Assembly: GCF_030272615.1 (NCBI RefSeq)
Contig: NC_081414.1
Span: 237,944,233-238,008,232 of the forward strand
Direction of reading: 5' to 3'
Length of the DNA stretch: 64,000 bases
Origin: Cryptomeria japonica
Taxonomy: Eukaryota; Streptophyta; Pinopsida; Cupressales; Cupressaceae
Below, piece by piece: positions 1 through 11,688 of the stretch. Under the pieces are notes generated by a model. The model made no database searches. It saw nothing but the letters and a program-made list of their open reading frames with translations, and was not told where the DNA came from. A program made the translations under genes and the position numbers. Each line of letters begins with the position of its first letter. The stretch's first letter is position 1.

Positions 1-331
1 TAGGTCCCACAGGAGTGTGTTCTTGTGACCATGGGATCACAAAGGCAAACCGGGAGGGAGACAGAATGTGGGCTTGCATTCTCGCTTGAGGGAGGGATGT
101 AGAGTATAAAATTCATAGGGGAGAGATCCCACAATAATGGGATTATGAAAGTATAGGTGGGAATGCATTCCCGCATAAGGAACTCTAATGGGTTTGTGAA
201 CCCACTAGAAAAAGAAGGGAAAAGAAAGCTGTTGAAAACAACAGTGGGTTTGAGGGCAAAGGGAGACCAAGGGATTCCCTGAAAGGAAAATGGGATAGGC
301 TAGAAGAAAGGGGAAAACCAAACAAGCTGAC

Positions 332-2428
332 ATGTTGTTGTGTGCTTCGCAGTGTAGCATGGACATGCTGGTGAGCTGGGAGAGGTGTTCATCTGTACTA
401 AGACTGGGAGAAGAGCTGAGTGCTACAGAGTGGGCACATATCGATGCTATCATTATAGGATATGTGGTGTGTATGCCCCACATGAGATCACACATGGCAA
501 TGCTAATAGCATTGATTAAGCAATGGCAGAGCGAGACAATGAAATTCCACCTACCAATGGGAGAGATCATCGTCATGCCAAAGGATGTGTATCAGATTTA
601 TCGACTGCAAAATATGAGGAGTATAGGGGATAACTCAAAGGATTAGGCAGGCAGTGGCAGTGAGATTGCTAATTGGTGTAGATGTACCCCTTCATCATGT
701 TCAACTATCTTTAGAGTAGGCTTTGGCACATGTAGCACCAGATAGGAGGATATATTTCTACGTCTGCACGCTTGTCAGTGGCTACATCCTGCTAGACCGA
801 GGGAGAAGATCTATTGTGCTTGGAATGATCTAGGTTGTTATCGATGCAGTGGATGGTGGGTGATTGGAGGCAAGGGGGACATTGGTGCTAGTGGAGATGT
901 ATCGGGAGCTCCATGACATTTTTTACCATCCAGGATGTAGCTTCGACTATGTGACATTATTACAAGTATGGGCATGGGAGCATATTGTTGTCACGTTCTT
1001 GGTCGAATGACAAGATAGGGATCCAACACACACTGTGGTGTACAGATGGGGATCACTACTCTATTATGAGGCCATGGATGATGTAGACCACTAGCGAGTG
1101 ATCTTTGATTGGCAGATTAGCTCCGAATACTATCACTTGGAGGCCATAAATGCAAATAGTGGCATGGCTAAAGGATCCTAGATATATCCCTTACATGATC
1201 ACCATATGATACATCATTGGGCGATTGGAGTACGTGATAGAGAGGTATAGGTTGAACAGGGTGCAGAGACAATTTGATTTGGTTCGCGATGTACCTGATG
1301 CACCACACAAGTTCCATCGTGTGACCAAAGAGAGGATAGCTGAGTTTGGGACATCACTACAGGATAGTGTCAACTTGATCAATTAGTAGACCCAATTGGA
1401 ACTAGCACCATGGGACCCATGGGGTGGCCTGGTAGATGTAGACACTACAACAACATATCAGGCATGGTGGGTAGATCAAAGGCCAATGCTAATAGGCAGA
1501 GTAATATTAGCACCCATCAATGTCAGGAGGGTATAAATCAATGCTAGAGGAGGCAGAGTTGGTCAATATAAACCAACTCAGAGAAAAGAAGAGAGGGTTG
1601 CATAGTCAGTGACCCAGGCTAGGTCTAGATCGACACTAGGGTGGTAGGGATAGAGAGGAGGAAAGGTAGGATCAGGAGGAGAGGAAGGGGATGGAGGGGA
1701 GGCCATGGAGATGGATCCTCCTACACATGGATAGGAGGAGAGACAGAGCTAGAGCAAGACTTTCTTGTGACAGATACAACCTTAGTAGCACAGGAGGGAG
1801 GAGAGGGGAGAGGGATTAATAGCACCACTGGATTCAGCAGCATGGATCCAGGCCCTCGAGGAGGTAGTCAAGAGAGCAGACCAGAGATTACATATAGTGA
1901 TTATGGAGAGGGATAGCCTTTGCTAGGAGAGAGATGCAACAGAGAAGGCCAGGGCATAGCTGCATGTGGACAGGGATAGGCTCCTCCAGGAGAGAGATGC
2001 AGTGCTAGCCTCTAGGAATGTAGTTGAGCATGCTTGATGATGCATGGAGGAGATTGTGGCTAGATACCAGAGGGAGAGAGATGAGGCCTGAAAATATGTA
2101 GGAGGAGGGGAAGGAGGGGAGGTATTAGCCGAGATGATTGAGTAACAAATAGTAGAGATAAAGGCTCAATCTCATTAGGAGGAGGTATATGTACCACCAC
2201 CCAGGGATAGGGTAGCCAAATCCTCACAGAGAGGAGGATCTAGTGAGGGGACAGGGAGATCTAGCTGGAGAACTAGTGGATCTACTGGCAGGAGGACCCA
2301 CACAGAGGGGAGCAGAGGTTCAGCAACATGATTTGCACAAGGATCCTAGGGACATGATCAAGGATAAGGACTATCAAGGCATGGATCTACCTAGCCACCC
2401 CAGAGCATTTTGTGATAGCTTGATGTAG
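332..2428 (+). pseudogene. Decayed plant mobile domain (aminotransferase-like) protein gene
   Basis: The first readable part (332-646) contains the hallmark N-terminal block of plant mobile domain (PMD, aminotransferase-like) proteins: an ALIKQW segment followed by ETMKFHLPMGEIIVMPKDV, where the family usually reads W.PETHTFHLP.GE.T.TL.DV. Further PMD-like blocks follow in other frames, including LLQVWAWEHI (about 960-990) and YRWGSLLYYEA (about 1042-1075). Several stops and frameshifts lie between them. The tail (1641-2428) is Gly/Arg/Glu-rich with a coiled-coil-like stretch near 1960-2090. PMD proteins are a plant family found as host genes (MAIN/MAIL type) and inside transposons; function here is lost. 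No terminal repeats were found around it, so host copy and transposon cargo cannot be separated. The true 5' end is unclear. Confidence 0.62.
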
Positions 2429-2603
2429 AGTGCCATGCAAATTATTCTTTTTGGTGTACCATATATAGGATTTAGAGATAGCCATCATTATATTGATTCT
2501 TGACACCCCATACATTTTTTATGAGCATGCAAGGTGATCACCAGTCATTGATTCATTGCATGTACTTTATTCTTTAATATTGGATGTACCAGATGATGTA
2601 CAT

Positions 2604-2608
2604 ATGTA
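2604..2608. repeat. Target site duplication ATGTA, left copy (element 1)
   Basis: ATGTA directly precedes the LTR start TGTAAAGTGG. The same five bases directly follow the LTR end at 11688 (11689-11693). A perfect 5-bp duplication is what LTR retrotransposon integrases leave, and it delimits element 1. Confidence 0.85.
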
Positions 2609-3408
2609 TGTAAAGTGGAAAATTGGAGGCTTTGCCAACTCTCCACTTGGAAGGGGAGAATTTACTAAGCTCAATTTTTACTTGAGGAAACTTTACATTT
2701 AATATAGGGGGATGAATCTACTAGATCCAATCCCAAAGGATGCAAGGACTAGATACTAAGTACGTTGGTTGTGATTGTAATGCAATTGACCCTCTTTTGT
2801 GAGTTGATTAATTGAATTAAGGAAAAGTACTAAAAATGAAGACAAAGTATGCGAAAACAGCGAGCTACAGACTCAGAATTCAGTCGTGCACCTAGATCTA
2901 AGAAGTTTGAGATGACTTGGGGCTGCTTTGCAAAATTAGGCAAAATTTGTAGGGATTGTGTGTCCGGACAGGGGCACCCTCCAATCAGTCCTCCAAACTT
3001 TCCATGCATCAAAAAGGGTTTTTTCGTCTTTGTGAATAAAGCTTAATTCCAGAAGTACAATTGTGCACTTGTTTCCTGCACATAGAAAGAAAGGGAGATG
3101 TGTTGGGAATATGGGTTTGCCTTTAGGTAAAACTCCACTTTTGGAATTAACTAAGTGGTTGAAATAATGTAAATGAAAGTAGAAATCCTCCTCTTTGAGG
3201 GGATGTTGAATTACTTAAAAATGAAATGCTTATACCTCCTTGTGAAGTTTTACTTGCCTCCACATGGAATTATGATTTCGTGAAGTAGAATGATGATCTC
3301 CTCGTCAATGCTTGAAATCTTGACTCTATTGATTCTCCAAAGCTTGATGAAAGATTGAAAATGCTCAATTGCTCTTGAATGCTTGATGCTTGATCATGAT
3401 TTTCGTTA
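2609..3408 (-). repeat. 3' LTR of element 1, truncated
   Basis: It aligns closely and co-linearly with 10557-11330, sharing TGTAAAGTGGAAAATTGGAG at its start. Similarity ends abruptly at about 3408. The part that should hold the TATA region and the TGTAACATCC end is missing. The orientation is minus because the complete copy carries a TATATAAG box readable on that strand. Confidence 0.8.
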
Positions 3409-3843
3409 CACCTTATCAGGAGAAATTGCTTTAAGGTAGAATACACCCAAAGAAGAGAAGCACACTATCACAATAATTTAGTCCCCAAGAGAGGATAAAT
3501 AAAAGGATAATGAACAGAAAGCACAAAACACAAGGTGGTTTCACCTAACTTTGGAATTAGTATGCTTTTTATGATAAGTCATATATATCATGTATATGTA
3601 TGTGTGAATAGAATCATCCTCATCCCCCGAAGAAAGGAAATCACCATGGAAGAAGGGAACACATGTCTTTTGAGTCAACATGGGAGAGACCAAAAGAGAT
3701 CTTAACGCTTTGCATCATCCTCAAGTAGACAACACTGGGGGCAACAAATAGAAGAATATCACAAATAAGCAAGAGAGGAGAGAGAAAGAGAATCTACGGT
3801 GCTAATGAAGCTAATCAAGCACGTCACCCTCCCACCGATCTTG
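3409..3843. other. Element 1 unassigned stretch at the deletion junction
   Basis: This stretch lies between the truncated LTR and the first readable gag-pol spacer. It has no open frame of note and no similarity to other parts of the window that I can see. It may be residual spacer or filler introduced at the deletion. Confidence 0.4.
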
Positions 3844-6000
3844 CTAATCATTATTTTGGGAAGGTGGACAACACATAAGAGGAGCCACATCGAGCACAGT
3901 AGATGGAGCTATCGCAAGTTCCAAACAAAGACTATGCTCTAATGTCGAGTCACTTTGTTCATTACTAGGAGCTAGGATTAATGCTTTTGAAAATTTTGCA
4001 AATAAATCATTGTCAACATCAACATATTCGTATTCATCATAGGAAATATTAGGATCAAGATTTTCATCATTAAGAAACTTCTCACCTATTTCTTCATCAA
4101 GATTAATAAGAATAGGAGTTCTAATAGGAATATAACTTGAACCATCATTTGTTTTAATCATTTTGTGTCTTGAAGAATTAGGTTGAACATCGTGTTTAGG
4201 AGAAAATGGAATCATGCCAACATTTGGTGTTGTAGGAGAATAAATGGTTTGGGAAGAAACTTCACAAGCTCTAGCACGACGTCTCCATCGGCGTTCTCTT
4301 GCACAACTGTTTCATCTAGTTTTGGCTGAAGGTTGAGAAGGTTTAGATTAATCAGATAAAGGCTTCGTCTCTTATTTTAGGGAAGGATGAATGGGTTGAG
4401 GTCTTTTAGGTTGGACAATAGGGGAGGCTGGTCACTTCTCTCTATAAGATGAAGGAGGAGGAACCACACCATATAAAGGAGAAATGGGAGGTGTAGGAAG
4501 GAGACCGGGTACATCACGAGGAGGAGGGATAGGTCTAGTCTTAAGAGGAATATTTTAATTTTTAGGATGAGTTTTTCTACATTTGGGAGGAAGAGTCAAT
4601 TAATCCATAGGAAAGTTTTCGTTAGGAATAAGTATATCTCTTTTCTTAGGAGAAAGAATATTCTTCTCTTTAGGAGAATTAATTAGAGCCTCTTTGGGAA
4701 GAAGATTATTTCTTTCCTTAGGAGGAAGAATAATCTTATCTTCAAGAATGGGTATATGATCATCAAGAGGGATGCTAAGTGTTGGATTTCTAGGTTTACT
4801 CAATGACAAAATCATTTCATTTTTCCAATTTTGATATGATCTATAGAGAGAATCACTTCTAGGTTGAAGAGGCTTGAATTGTTTGGACAAAAAATAATCA
4901 AGACAAACATCTTCATGCCTCAATGTAGGTTGAAATATGATATGATTAATAGTTATGATTTCATCATTATGAGGAAATTTCAAACACTTATGAACAATAG
5001 AAGTGATCTCTTTCATGGAAGAGAGCCAAGGATGTCCCAACTTTACACGAAATCGATTGGATGTAGGAATGATAGCAAATTGAACATCTAAGCATTTAGT
5101 GCCGACATCAATAGGAAGTATTATAGAACCAATAGCAAGATAAGAGAAGCCATCAATACCTTTGACTATTACATCAATATCATCATATATCACTTGATGC
5201 AATTTTAAAGTATAAAGAAATTCTCCAGTTATCACATGAACCATGCAAGCATGATCAATAAGCACTCCTCTAGTGGGTGTACCTTTGACTTTTTCACTTA
5301 TATATAATGGTCCATCGGGTGCCTTAATGTTCTCAGTAGGATCAAATGTTATGCAAAAATCCTTATGAGGTTCTTGTTGATCTACAAGGTTCAACACGTT
5401 ATTAGTTTCAAGGGTCACATCATTGGGAGAGAAAGCAAGATGATCAATCTCAATCACATTAGTGGAATGGGATGGTAAAGGAGAAGTAAAATTTTTAAGG
5501 TTCTTCTTAGGAGGAGCTACATATTTGTTCCCTATATCATTCACACCTACCATAGATATGGTATTGTTATCAATCAATTCTTGAATCTTACTTCTCAATG
5601 AAAAACACTTTTCAGTATCATGACCAGGCTGATGACGATATTGACAAAAGGATTTAGCATCACAGTAAGGTGAAGTTGTCTTATATGGATCAATTGGTTT
5701 GATTTGGGGAAGTTTTAACACATTCCTTTGTATTAACTGAGACATAATGCTATGCAAAGATTCATTTAGAGTAAACTCTTTTTCTCTTTTAAAGAATTTA
5801 GACAAAGGAGGCACACTTGTAGTGGCTGCTACTTGAGTGTTGTTGTTGATGTTGTCATTTAGTTTAATGAATCCTTTGTTTGGTTTGAACTTCCCAAATG
5901 GTTTTTGAGCACTATCACCCTTATCACTCAGAGCCATGGAAGGAGATGATTGTTCTAATTTATTCACAGTAAGTTGATAATTGTGAAGTATTGCGCACAA
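3844..6000 (-). pseudogene. Gag C-terminus, zinc knuckle and aspartic protease remnant of element 1
   Basis: The 466-residue frame at 4600-6000 holds a knuckle-like motif near residues 112-132 (YCDAKSFCQYRHQPGHDTEKC) and then a retropepsin-like region. The active-site block reads GVLIDHACMVHVIT, where plant Gypsy elements have VLID.GSS.NV; the usual catalytic D(S/T)G triad is degenerate, with DHA at the DNG position. A flap/core block GIDGFSYLAIGSIILPIDVG and a GHPWL motif follow, as in this protease family. The frame at 3844-4215 is acidic spacer that normally lies between protease and RT. Nothing of RT follows. The element cannot be autonomous. Confidence 0.75.
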
Positions 6001-6165
6001 CTGTGGAAAGGAAGTAAACTCAGTTAAGAGAAGTTTACCCCTAATATATTTTTATAAATTAGCAATTAAAATCTTTTGAATGTATTGATTAGGCACATGA
6101 AAAGAAATTTGAGAATACAAATGCTTATATCTACCAATAAAATCAATCACTTTTTCTTTAACTCC

Positions 6166-6822
6166 TCATTTACAATGCATAAAATTGGTCAAAGTAACCT
6201 TAGGACCAATATTATTGTGAAATTGTTGAATGAAAGCATTATCCAGTTGTTGAAAATAAGTAATAGAATAAGGAGGCAAAGAAAAATTCCATTGCAAAGC
6301 TCTATCGCTTAATGTTCTAGTAAACAATTTCGCTAACAACCTTTGATCATGAACAAAGTCACTACACAAAATTTGGAATGTTTTAACATGAGTTAAGGGA
6401 TAACCTTTTCCATTATATAGTTCCAATTGAGGGACTTCCACATGTTTAGGAGGGATGGCTCTAACAATGTCATTGGATAATGGGCTCACTACAACAAATA
6501 TGGGCACGTTGTACTTGGATTGATTCATAGAAGCTATTTGTTGTTGTAAGGAAGACATTGTTTGGGCTAGACTATTGATTGTAGCTTCGGTAGAAGGATT
6601 GAAATTAGACATATTGGATTGAGATGGTGGAGTAACATTGTTGAATGAAGGAAGAGATTGAGAATAAGGAGGTGGGATGCTATGATAAGTAGGTAATGGA
6701 GAAGATTGGGTAACACATGGAAGACTCATAAGAGGAATAAAGGAATTGTGATTGAAGGAGTTTCCCCCTTGACTAGTATTTATAGGTGGTAAATGTGATT
6801 GGGTAACAAGTGGAACAGTCAT
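6166..6822 (-). pseudogene. Gag (capsid-like retrotrans_gag domain) remnant of element 1
   Basis: A Pro/Ser/Gln-rich N-terminal stretch precedes a capsid-like domain. The second half shows the retrotransposon gag pattern: an ELYNGKGYP entry, helices with DRALQWNFSLPPYSI, then LDNAFIQQFHNNIG. In Ty3/Gypsy elements this protein builds the cytoplasmic virus-like particle. The frame is separated from the downstream protease frame by stops around 6010-6160 and from the gag N-terminus by the insertion at 6884-8102. Element 3 (26598-26780) has a close relative of the segment at about 6580-6850. Confidence 0.75.
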
Positions 6823-6883
6823 GTTAGGAGAGATAAAAGAAGAGGTATTGCCTCCATGACTAACATTTGTAGGTATAACATTT

Positions 6884-8102
6884 TGTTGGCATTTTTGATG
6901 ATTATGTTGTGATTGTCATTGATGGACACACACTTGCATTGAGATCATTTTTGTATGTATGAGTTATGCTCAATTGATAATTGTTCCAACCGGTATGGTG
7001 CATTATAGTCCTTAGACTATTGGTGTTTTGCAGAAAGTAATTACCGATCTGAAGTGGTATGTTGACCCCAAGTGGTTCGAGGATCTCAAGCGGCATGAAG
7101 GATCAAAGCGGTAGAACACATATTTCCCAATCTTCATTTTGTCAAACCGACAACCGACATTTTACTTGAACCGATAATACTTTGTGATGAGTTACCAACC
7201 AACATTTTGTGACAAGTTACCATCCACCGATTGTTTGTCAGTGCTGACACTTTAATGATGCTTTTTGTGTCATGTTACCAGATATGTCTAGATGCGTTGA
7301 ACCTAGGAAATTGTATTGTAATCCTATTGGACTGACATGAAATCAGATTCCTTTATAAGGACATCATGTCTAAGGTTTTAGGTTGTTGGTGAAGTTGATA
7401 TTGTTGCTAAGGTTTAAGGTGGTTAAGGAGTCAAAGAGAGTATGAATGTGTAGAAGACTGAAGTAATGTTGGAATGCATTAGGAACGAGCTATCAAGGAT
7501 CTAACCAAGCAATCTGTGCTATTTGCTAGATCACTCACTTGTTGATTACTCACATCTTCGAAAAGTCTGTAGCCCTTAACCGGGTAGGCCCAAAAGCCTT
7601 TTGTAAATCCTCTAACAAGGTGGTTCACATCTGTGGATCTAAAATCCTCTAGAAAGGTAGTCTTTAATCAGACTTATCTCCTAACAAAGATTGAGATTCC
7701 TAACAGGATCTGTTTTGGTAAAGAACATTGTAAGACCTTAATCGGTCTGGTTCTTATCCTGCAGATAGTTACTTATGAGTTCCATCTCACCGTGGTTTTT
7801 CCCATTTGGGTTTCCATGTCAAAATCTCTTGTGTTATGGTGTTTGTGATTTTGTGGGTGAATGCATTATTTTCTATTTGGTTTGCATGTGTGCTAACCAG
7901 TTTGTCTGCTAAACTATTTTACTGGTTTACTGTTAGTCTTGCAAAGTGTTTAAGTGCAGAGATTTGTGGCATACTAATTCACTCCCCCTCTTAGTATTCA
8001 TCAATTGGTATCAGAGCATTCCTCATATCCTTCTGTGCTTTTTGTAGTTCAGATCGGAGCTCATTAAGCTTTTTCACCAAGGCAATGTTGAGAGCCTCAT
8101 CA
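6884..8102 (+). mobile_element. Copia-type LTR plus PBS stub inserted in element 1 gag
   Basis: The insertion starts TGTTGGCATT at 6884 and ends CA at 8102. It is flanked by a perfect 5-bp duplication CATTT (6879-6883 and 8103-8107). The related uninterrupted sequence at about 26790-26840 confirms the empty site. 6884-8003 is an LTR with a TATA-like box near 7353 (TTTATAAGG), a GTGGTTTTTCCCATTTGGG block near 7785 and a TTCACTCCCCCTCTTAG end. 8004 onward reads ATTGGTATCAGAGC, the classic initiator-tRNA-Met primer binding site, and then only ~85 more bases. There is no second LTR and no coding region. Confidence 0.8.
8007..8017 (+). other. Primer binding site (tRNA-iMet type)
   Basis: TGGTATCAGAG(C) matches the primer binding site used by many plant Copia and Gypsy elements (complement of the initiator tRNA-Met 3' end). 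It sits just downstream of the LTR end at 8003 and fixes that LTR's orientation as plus. Confidence 0.85.
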
Positions 8103-8631
8103 CATTTTGTATAGAGGCAGTCATGATGTTTGATGTGAAGGTAGGAACACTAGTCATATGAGTTGTTAAAGGAATGGAATGATTAGCTTGACTAGGAGGT
8201 TGTGTATAACCTAAGTTTTCAGCACAACTCTTCATAGGAATGATATTAAAATTTATAATATGAGAAATACCACACAAGATATCAACACCATGTTTATCAC
8301 TTTGAATCATTCTTTTTAATCCTTCAATCAATGGGAGAGCTTCACTTTCTGGGTATTCGTGACTCATCCATTATTAAAGATTATCAAATTGATTATCCAT
8401 CTTTGTCAATTGGTCAACAAATACCCTAGTTAGTGATTCATCTTCATTGTGAGAATTATCAAGAGGATAAACGAGAATATTTGTAGGATTGGAAGAACCA
8501 CCAATATTGTCATTGAAAAAGCTAGCCAAATTAGGCTCCATTTCCTCGGTAATTAAACCTTGGGCAACCTTAATTCTACAACTTCTTCTAACGAGGATAC
8601 TATAGGTATGACTAATAGTAGTAAAACTCAT
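8074..8631 (-). pseudogene. Gag N-terminal region of element 1
   Basis: Two consecutive frames, 8374-8631 (MSFTTISHTYSI...) and 8108-8367 (MSHEYPESEALPLIEG...), are separated by a stop near 8370. Both have close relatives in element 3 (28481-28635 and 26773-27078), with the same YP.SEA.PLIEGLKRMIQ and MEPNL.S.F blocks. That pairing shows this is a conserved N-terminal gag region and not a chance ORF. The Copia stub interrupts it at 8102. Confidence 0.65.
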
Positions 8632-9737
8632 GCACTAGGGAATTTCTTTTGGAAAGAATAATGCAATCTCCTAGGAATTTGAAATTTAGAATATTTGAAA
8701 TTATCCTCTAGAAGATAGAAATTTGAAATCAAAATTAGGGTTGAAAATGATCTCTTAATTTTAAAATTTTGAAAGGAGGGAAAATCAAAATTAAAATTAG
8801 GGTTGTCCAAATCTAACCTCTTAATTAAAATTTTGAGATTTTAAAATGTTGAGATATTGAAGAAATCAATTTAATTTTAAAAATTAGGGTATATGTAATT
8901 AACCACTTAATTTTAAAATTTAAATTGAGAATGAAAATGTTGAAATTCATATTTGTTTTCGACCTTAGTGTGACCTAAAATCAATGAAATTTCACAAATC
9001 TCTGGAATTGTGCAGTAAAATACAATCAAAGCAGGCTCCCAAAATTTGAGCAAAAAAAGTCGAGACCAAGGTGGTAGCAGCACAATCCGAACACACAGTC
9101 CGATCGACTTTTTACCAAATTTTTGGGGAAGCAATGTATTATGATTTTAATGTGAATTCCAAAAGGATATGGGAATTGTAGATGTCTAGATATGCAAAAA
9201 TAAGCTTTGAAGGTCAAAATAGGACACACTTAGGATGTTTGATAAAATGATTAATTGAAAAGGACAACAAAAAGGGCACACTTAAGAGCCAACTTTTATG
9301 ATGTTTAGAAGGACAAAGAGAGGCTTTTGATTTAATTGAGCCAATTATATCATTAAAAGAAAATTTGAAATTGCACAAGATTAATTTAATTTTAAAAATT
9401 AGGGTTTGTTGCATAAACCGCTTAATTTTAAAAATTTAAATTTGAAAATTTGAATATTGCAAAGAGTAAAAATGAAATTTGAAATTGAAGCAACGACCCA
9501 AATCTGAAAATTAATTCAAGATCTACACAACCCGAATGTTCAATTTTAAAATTAAAAATTAGGGTTTTGTGATTTAACCACTTAATTTAAAAAAAATTGA
9601 AAATTGAAAGTGTAAATGAAAACTTGAATTGCAAAATTGAAAAGTTCTTAGGTCTAAAACAATCAATCCAATTTAGACAAATGACAAGCTCAATTTTGAA
9701 TCTAAAAAATTAGGGTTTTTGTGAATTCGACCTCTAA
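8632..9737 (-). other. AT-rich leader (5' UTR) of element 1 with reiterated motif
   Basis: A motif close to TTTTAAAAATTAGGGTTT recurs near 8870-8890, 9390-9410, 9545-9565 and 9700-9720 in AT-rich DNA without coding capacity. Element 3 has the same kind of leader (28840-29040, TTAATTTTAGAATTTAAA..TAGGGTTTT). The region lies between LTR/PBS and gag, so it is the transcribed leader. Confidence 0.6.
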
Positions 9738-10556
9738 ATTTTGATGAATACGCCTTCTCTATTAATAAGAAATATTAAAGTACATATTCACAAAAAAAGG
9801 TTGGGGGATACAAGATCACCCCACGAAAGTCACACGGCCAGTGGCTGGAAACAAAAAAAAATGACAACAAGCTATTCATCAAAAACTTCCTCAGGCAACC
9901 AAAGTAGTGGCAGTTGAGGGAGGAGGATCAGGGTCATCTTTTTTGCCCCATACATTAGTGGGGTCAGGAGTTAGGTCTAGCACAGACCACCCATCTTCAA
10001 GATCTCTTTCAATTTCTCCTTCCTCCTGCTTGGGAGGCGAGATCACCAAATCCAGGCGAGGAAACTTGGAGGTGGTGGCAGAGGGCCACCCAAAATCAGC
10101 AGCAGGAGGAGCAAAGGACACATGAGCATCATAGGGCCACCTCAAGCTGAAGCCATGCCGCGGGGGGGGGGAAGCCGAGCGGTGGCACTAAGGAACATCT
10201 CTCCTGCTTGAGGGGCAGCGGGGAGGCTGGGACCATGGGGTCTGAGAGCCGCGGGAAGAGGAGCTACGATCGCATCGACAGCCACGGGCCGGAGTATGGT
10301 CGATAGAGACAAAGTCTAACGGTACTTGGGCAATCGCACAAGAGGCATTACCCCAATGTTGAAGGAGCTCCTGAAGGTGGGCCACCTCAAGGGCCACCTT
10401 GTCAGCTTGAACGTAAATTTGCATTAATACATTGTTACAAAGGCAAGCTTTAACATAAAGCAAAACATTAATATCCAAGTAGTTGTGAGAAAAAATAGCA
10501 GCATTTCTATCCTTCCAAAGAGTGAAAAGGATCTCCATTCTAAAAGCTCACCAAAA
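9738..10556 (-). mobile_element. 5'-truncated LINE 3' fragment
   Basis: The minus-strand frame at 10188-10538 begins MEILFTLWKDRNAAIFSH. This matches the C-terminal end of plant LINE (non-LTR) reverse transcriptase polyproteins, where W.LW..RN...F is typical. The remainder is Ser/Arg-rich and decayed. The fragment's 3' end is AT-rich and reaches the element 1 leader at about 9738; no long poly(A) remains. A run of nine or more G lies at 10161-10170. Its 5' edge touches the LTR boundary at 10557, so the exact border with the PBS is ambiguous. I found no target duplication. Confidence 0.55.
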
Positions 10557-11688
10557 TGTAAAGTGGAAAATTGGAGGCTCGACCACTAAGGTCAATTTTC
10601 ACTTGAGGAAACTTTACATTCAAAAGAGGGGGATGAATCTAATAGATCCAATCCCAAAGGATGCAAGGACTAGATACTAAGTAGGTTGGTTGTGATTGGA
10701 ATGCAATCGACCCTCTTTTGTAAGTTGATTAGTTTAATTAAGGCAAAGTACTGAAAAATGAAGACAAAGTATGCAAAAATAGTGAGATACAAATTTGAGA
10801 TAGTTGTGCACCTAGATTTGAGAAGTTTGAGATGACTCAGAGCTACTCTTTGAAATCGTGCGAAAGTTGCAAGGACCATGTGTCTGGACAGGGGCACCCT
10901 CTAATTGGTCCTTTGAACTTTCCTTGCATCGAAAAGGGTTTTTCCATCTCTGCGAATAAAGCTTAATTCTAGAACTACAACTGCACACCCATTTCCTGCA
11001 CATAGAAAGAAAGGGAAATGTGTTGGGAATAGGGGTTTTCCTTAAGGTCAAACCCTAGCTTTGGAATTAACCAAGTGGTTGAAATAATGTAAGTGAAAGG
11101 ACTGAAATTAGAAATCCTGGGATGTTGAATTACTTGAAAATGAAATGCTTATACCTCCTTGTGAAGTTTTGCTTGCCTCCACATGGAATTATGATTTTAT
11201 GAAGTAGAATGATGATCTCCTCTTCAATGCTTGAAATCTTGACTCTATTAATGCTCCAAAGCTTGAAGGAAGACTGAAAAATGTTCAATTGCTCTTGAAT
11301 GCTTCATGCTTGATCATGGTTTTCATTAGATATTGTGTTCTATCAAATGAGAGGGGAAATCCCTCTTATATACTTGCCAGTAGGATTAATTGACCGATTT
11401 TCCAACTTGAGCCGACATAGGGGGGATTTTCCCAATTCAAATTTGAGCTAGGTCCAAGGGAGGGGATAAAGATAGGCCCCAATTAAGGGGTCCCAGGGTG
11501 CCACACCCTGGTCCTACCCTATTTTGGGGCAGGATCAAGGTGGCCCCTGAGTGCATTGTTGAATTGCAAGGTGTTTTTGATATGTATGAGCATATTTAGG
11601 TCTCCGTTCAGGCCGAGGGGCACAAACACTAAGGTGAAGACCCAAATGTAGTTGAAAATTGCGAGGGGTGCAATTTTAGGATGTTACA
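10557..11688 (-). repeat. 5' LTR of element 1 (complete, 1132 bp)
   Basis: The LTR starts TGTAAAGTGG and ends GATGTTACA on the plus strand. Read on its own strand it begins TGTAACATCC, a common plant LTR start. A TATATAAG box lies on the minus strand at about 11364-11372. The PBS side is marked by TTTTGGTGA immediately left of the LTR, also found next to the element 3 LTR (29147). The right flank holds the duplication ATGTA. Confidence 0.82.

Larger units (their letters stand above)
2609..11688 (-). mobile_element. Element 1: Ty3/Gypsy-type LTR retrotransposon, internally deleted and nested
   Basis: The outer ends are TG...CA, flanked by the perfect 5-bp duplication ATGTA. The right LTR (10557-11688) is complete; the left LTR (2609-3408) matches its first ~780 bp and then stops. 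On the minus strand the order is 5' LTR, PBS-like TTTTGGTGA, LINE fragment, AT-rich leader, gag, zinc knuckle, protease, spacer, truncated 3' LTR. RT, RNase H and integrase are absent. A deletion must therefore have run from the post-protease spacer into the 3' LTR, removing pol, the polypurine tract and the LTR 5' end. A Copia-type piece (6884-8102) interrupts gag. Family assignment rests on gag and protease similarity plus LTR relatives at 29147 and 40774. Confidence 0.82.

Noticed and set aside
9907-10145. Overlapping 72- and 84-codon frames as a host gene
   Set aside because: They overlap on opposite strands inside the LINE fragment and show no domain.
10557-11688. Interpretation as a solo LTR or as the 3' LTR of element 2
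   Set aside because: The ATGTA duplication pairs its outer edge with the LTR at 2609, and the sequence right of 11688 lacks a polypurine tract.
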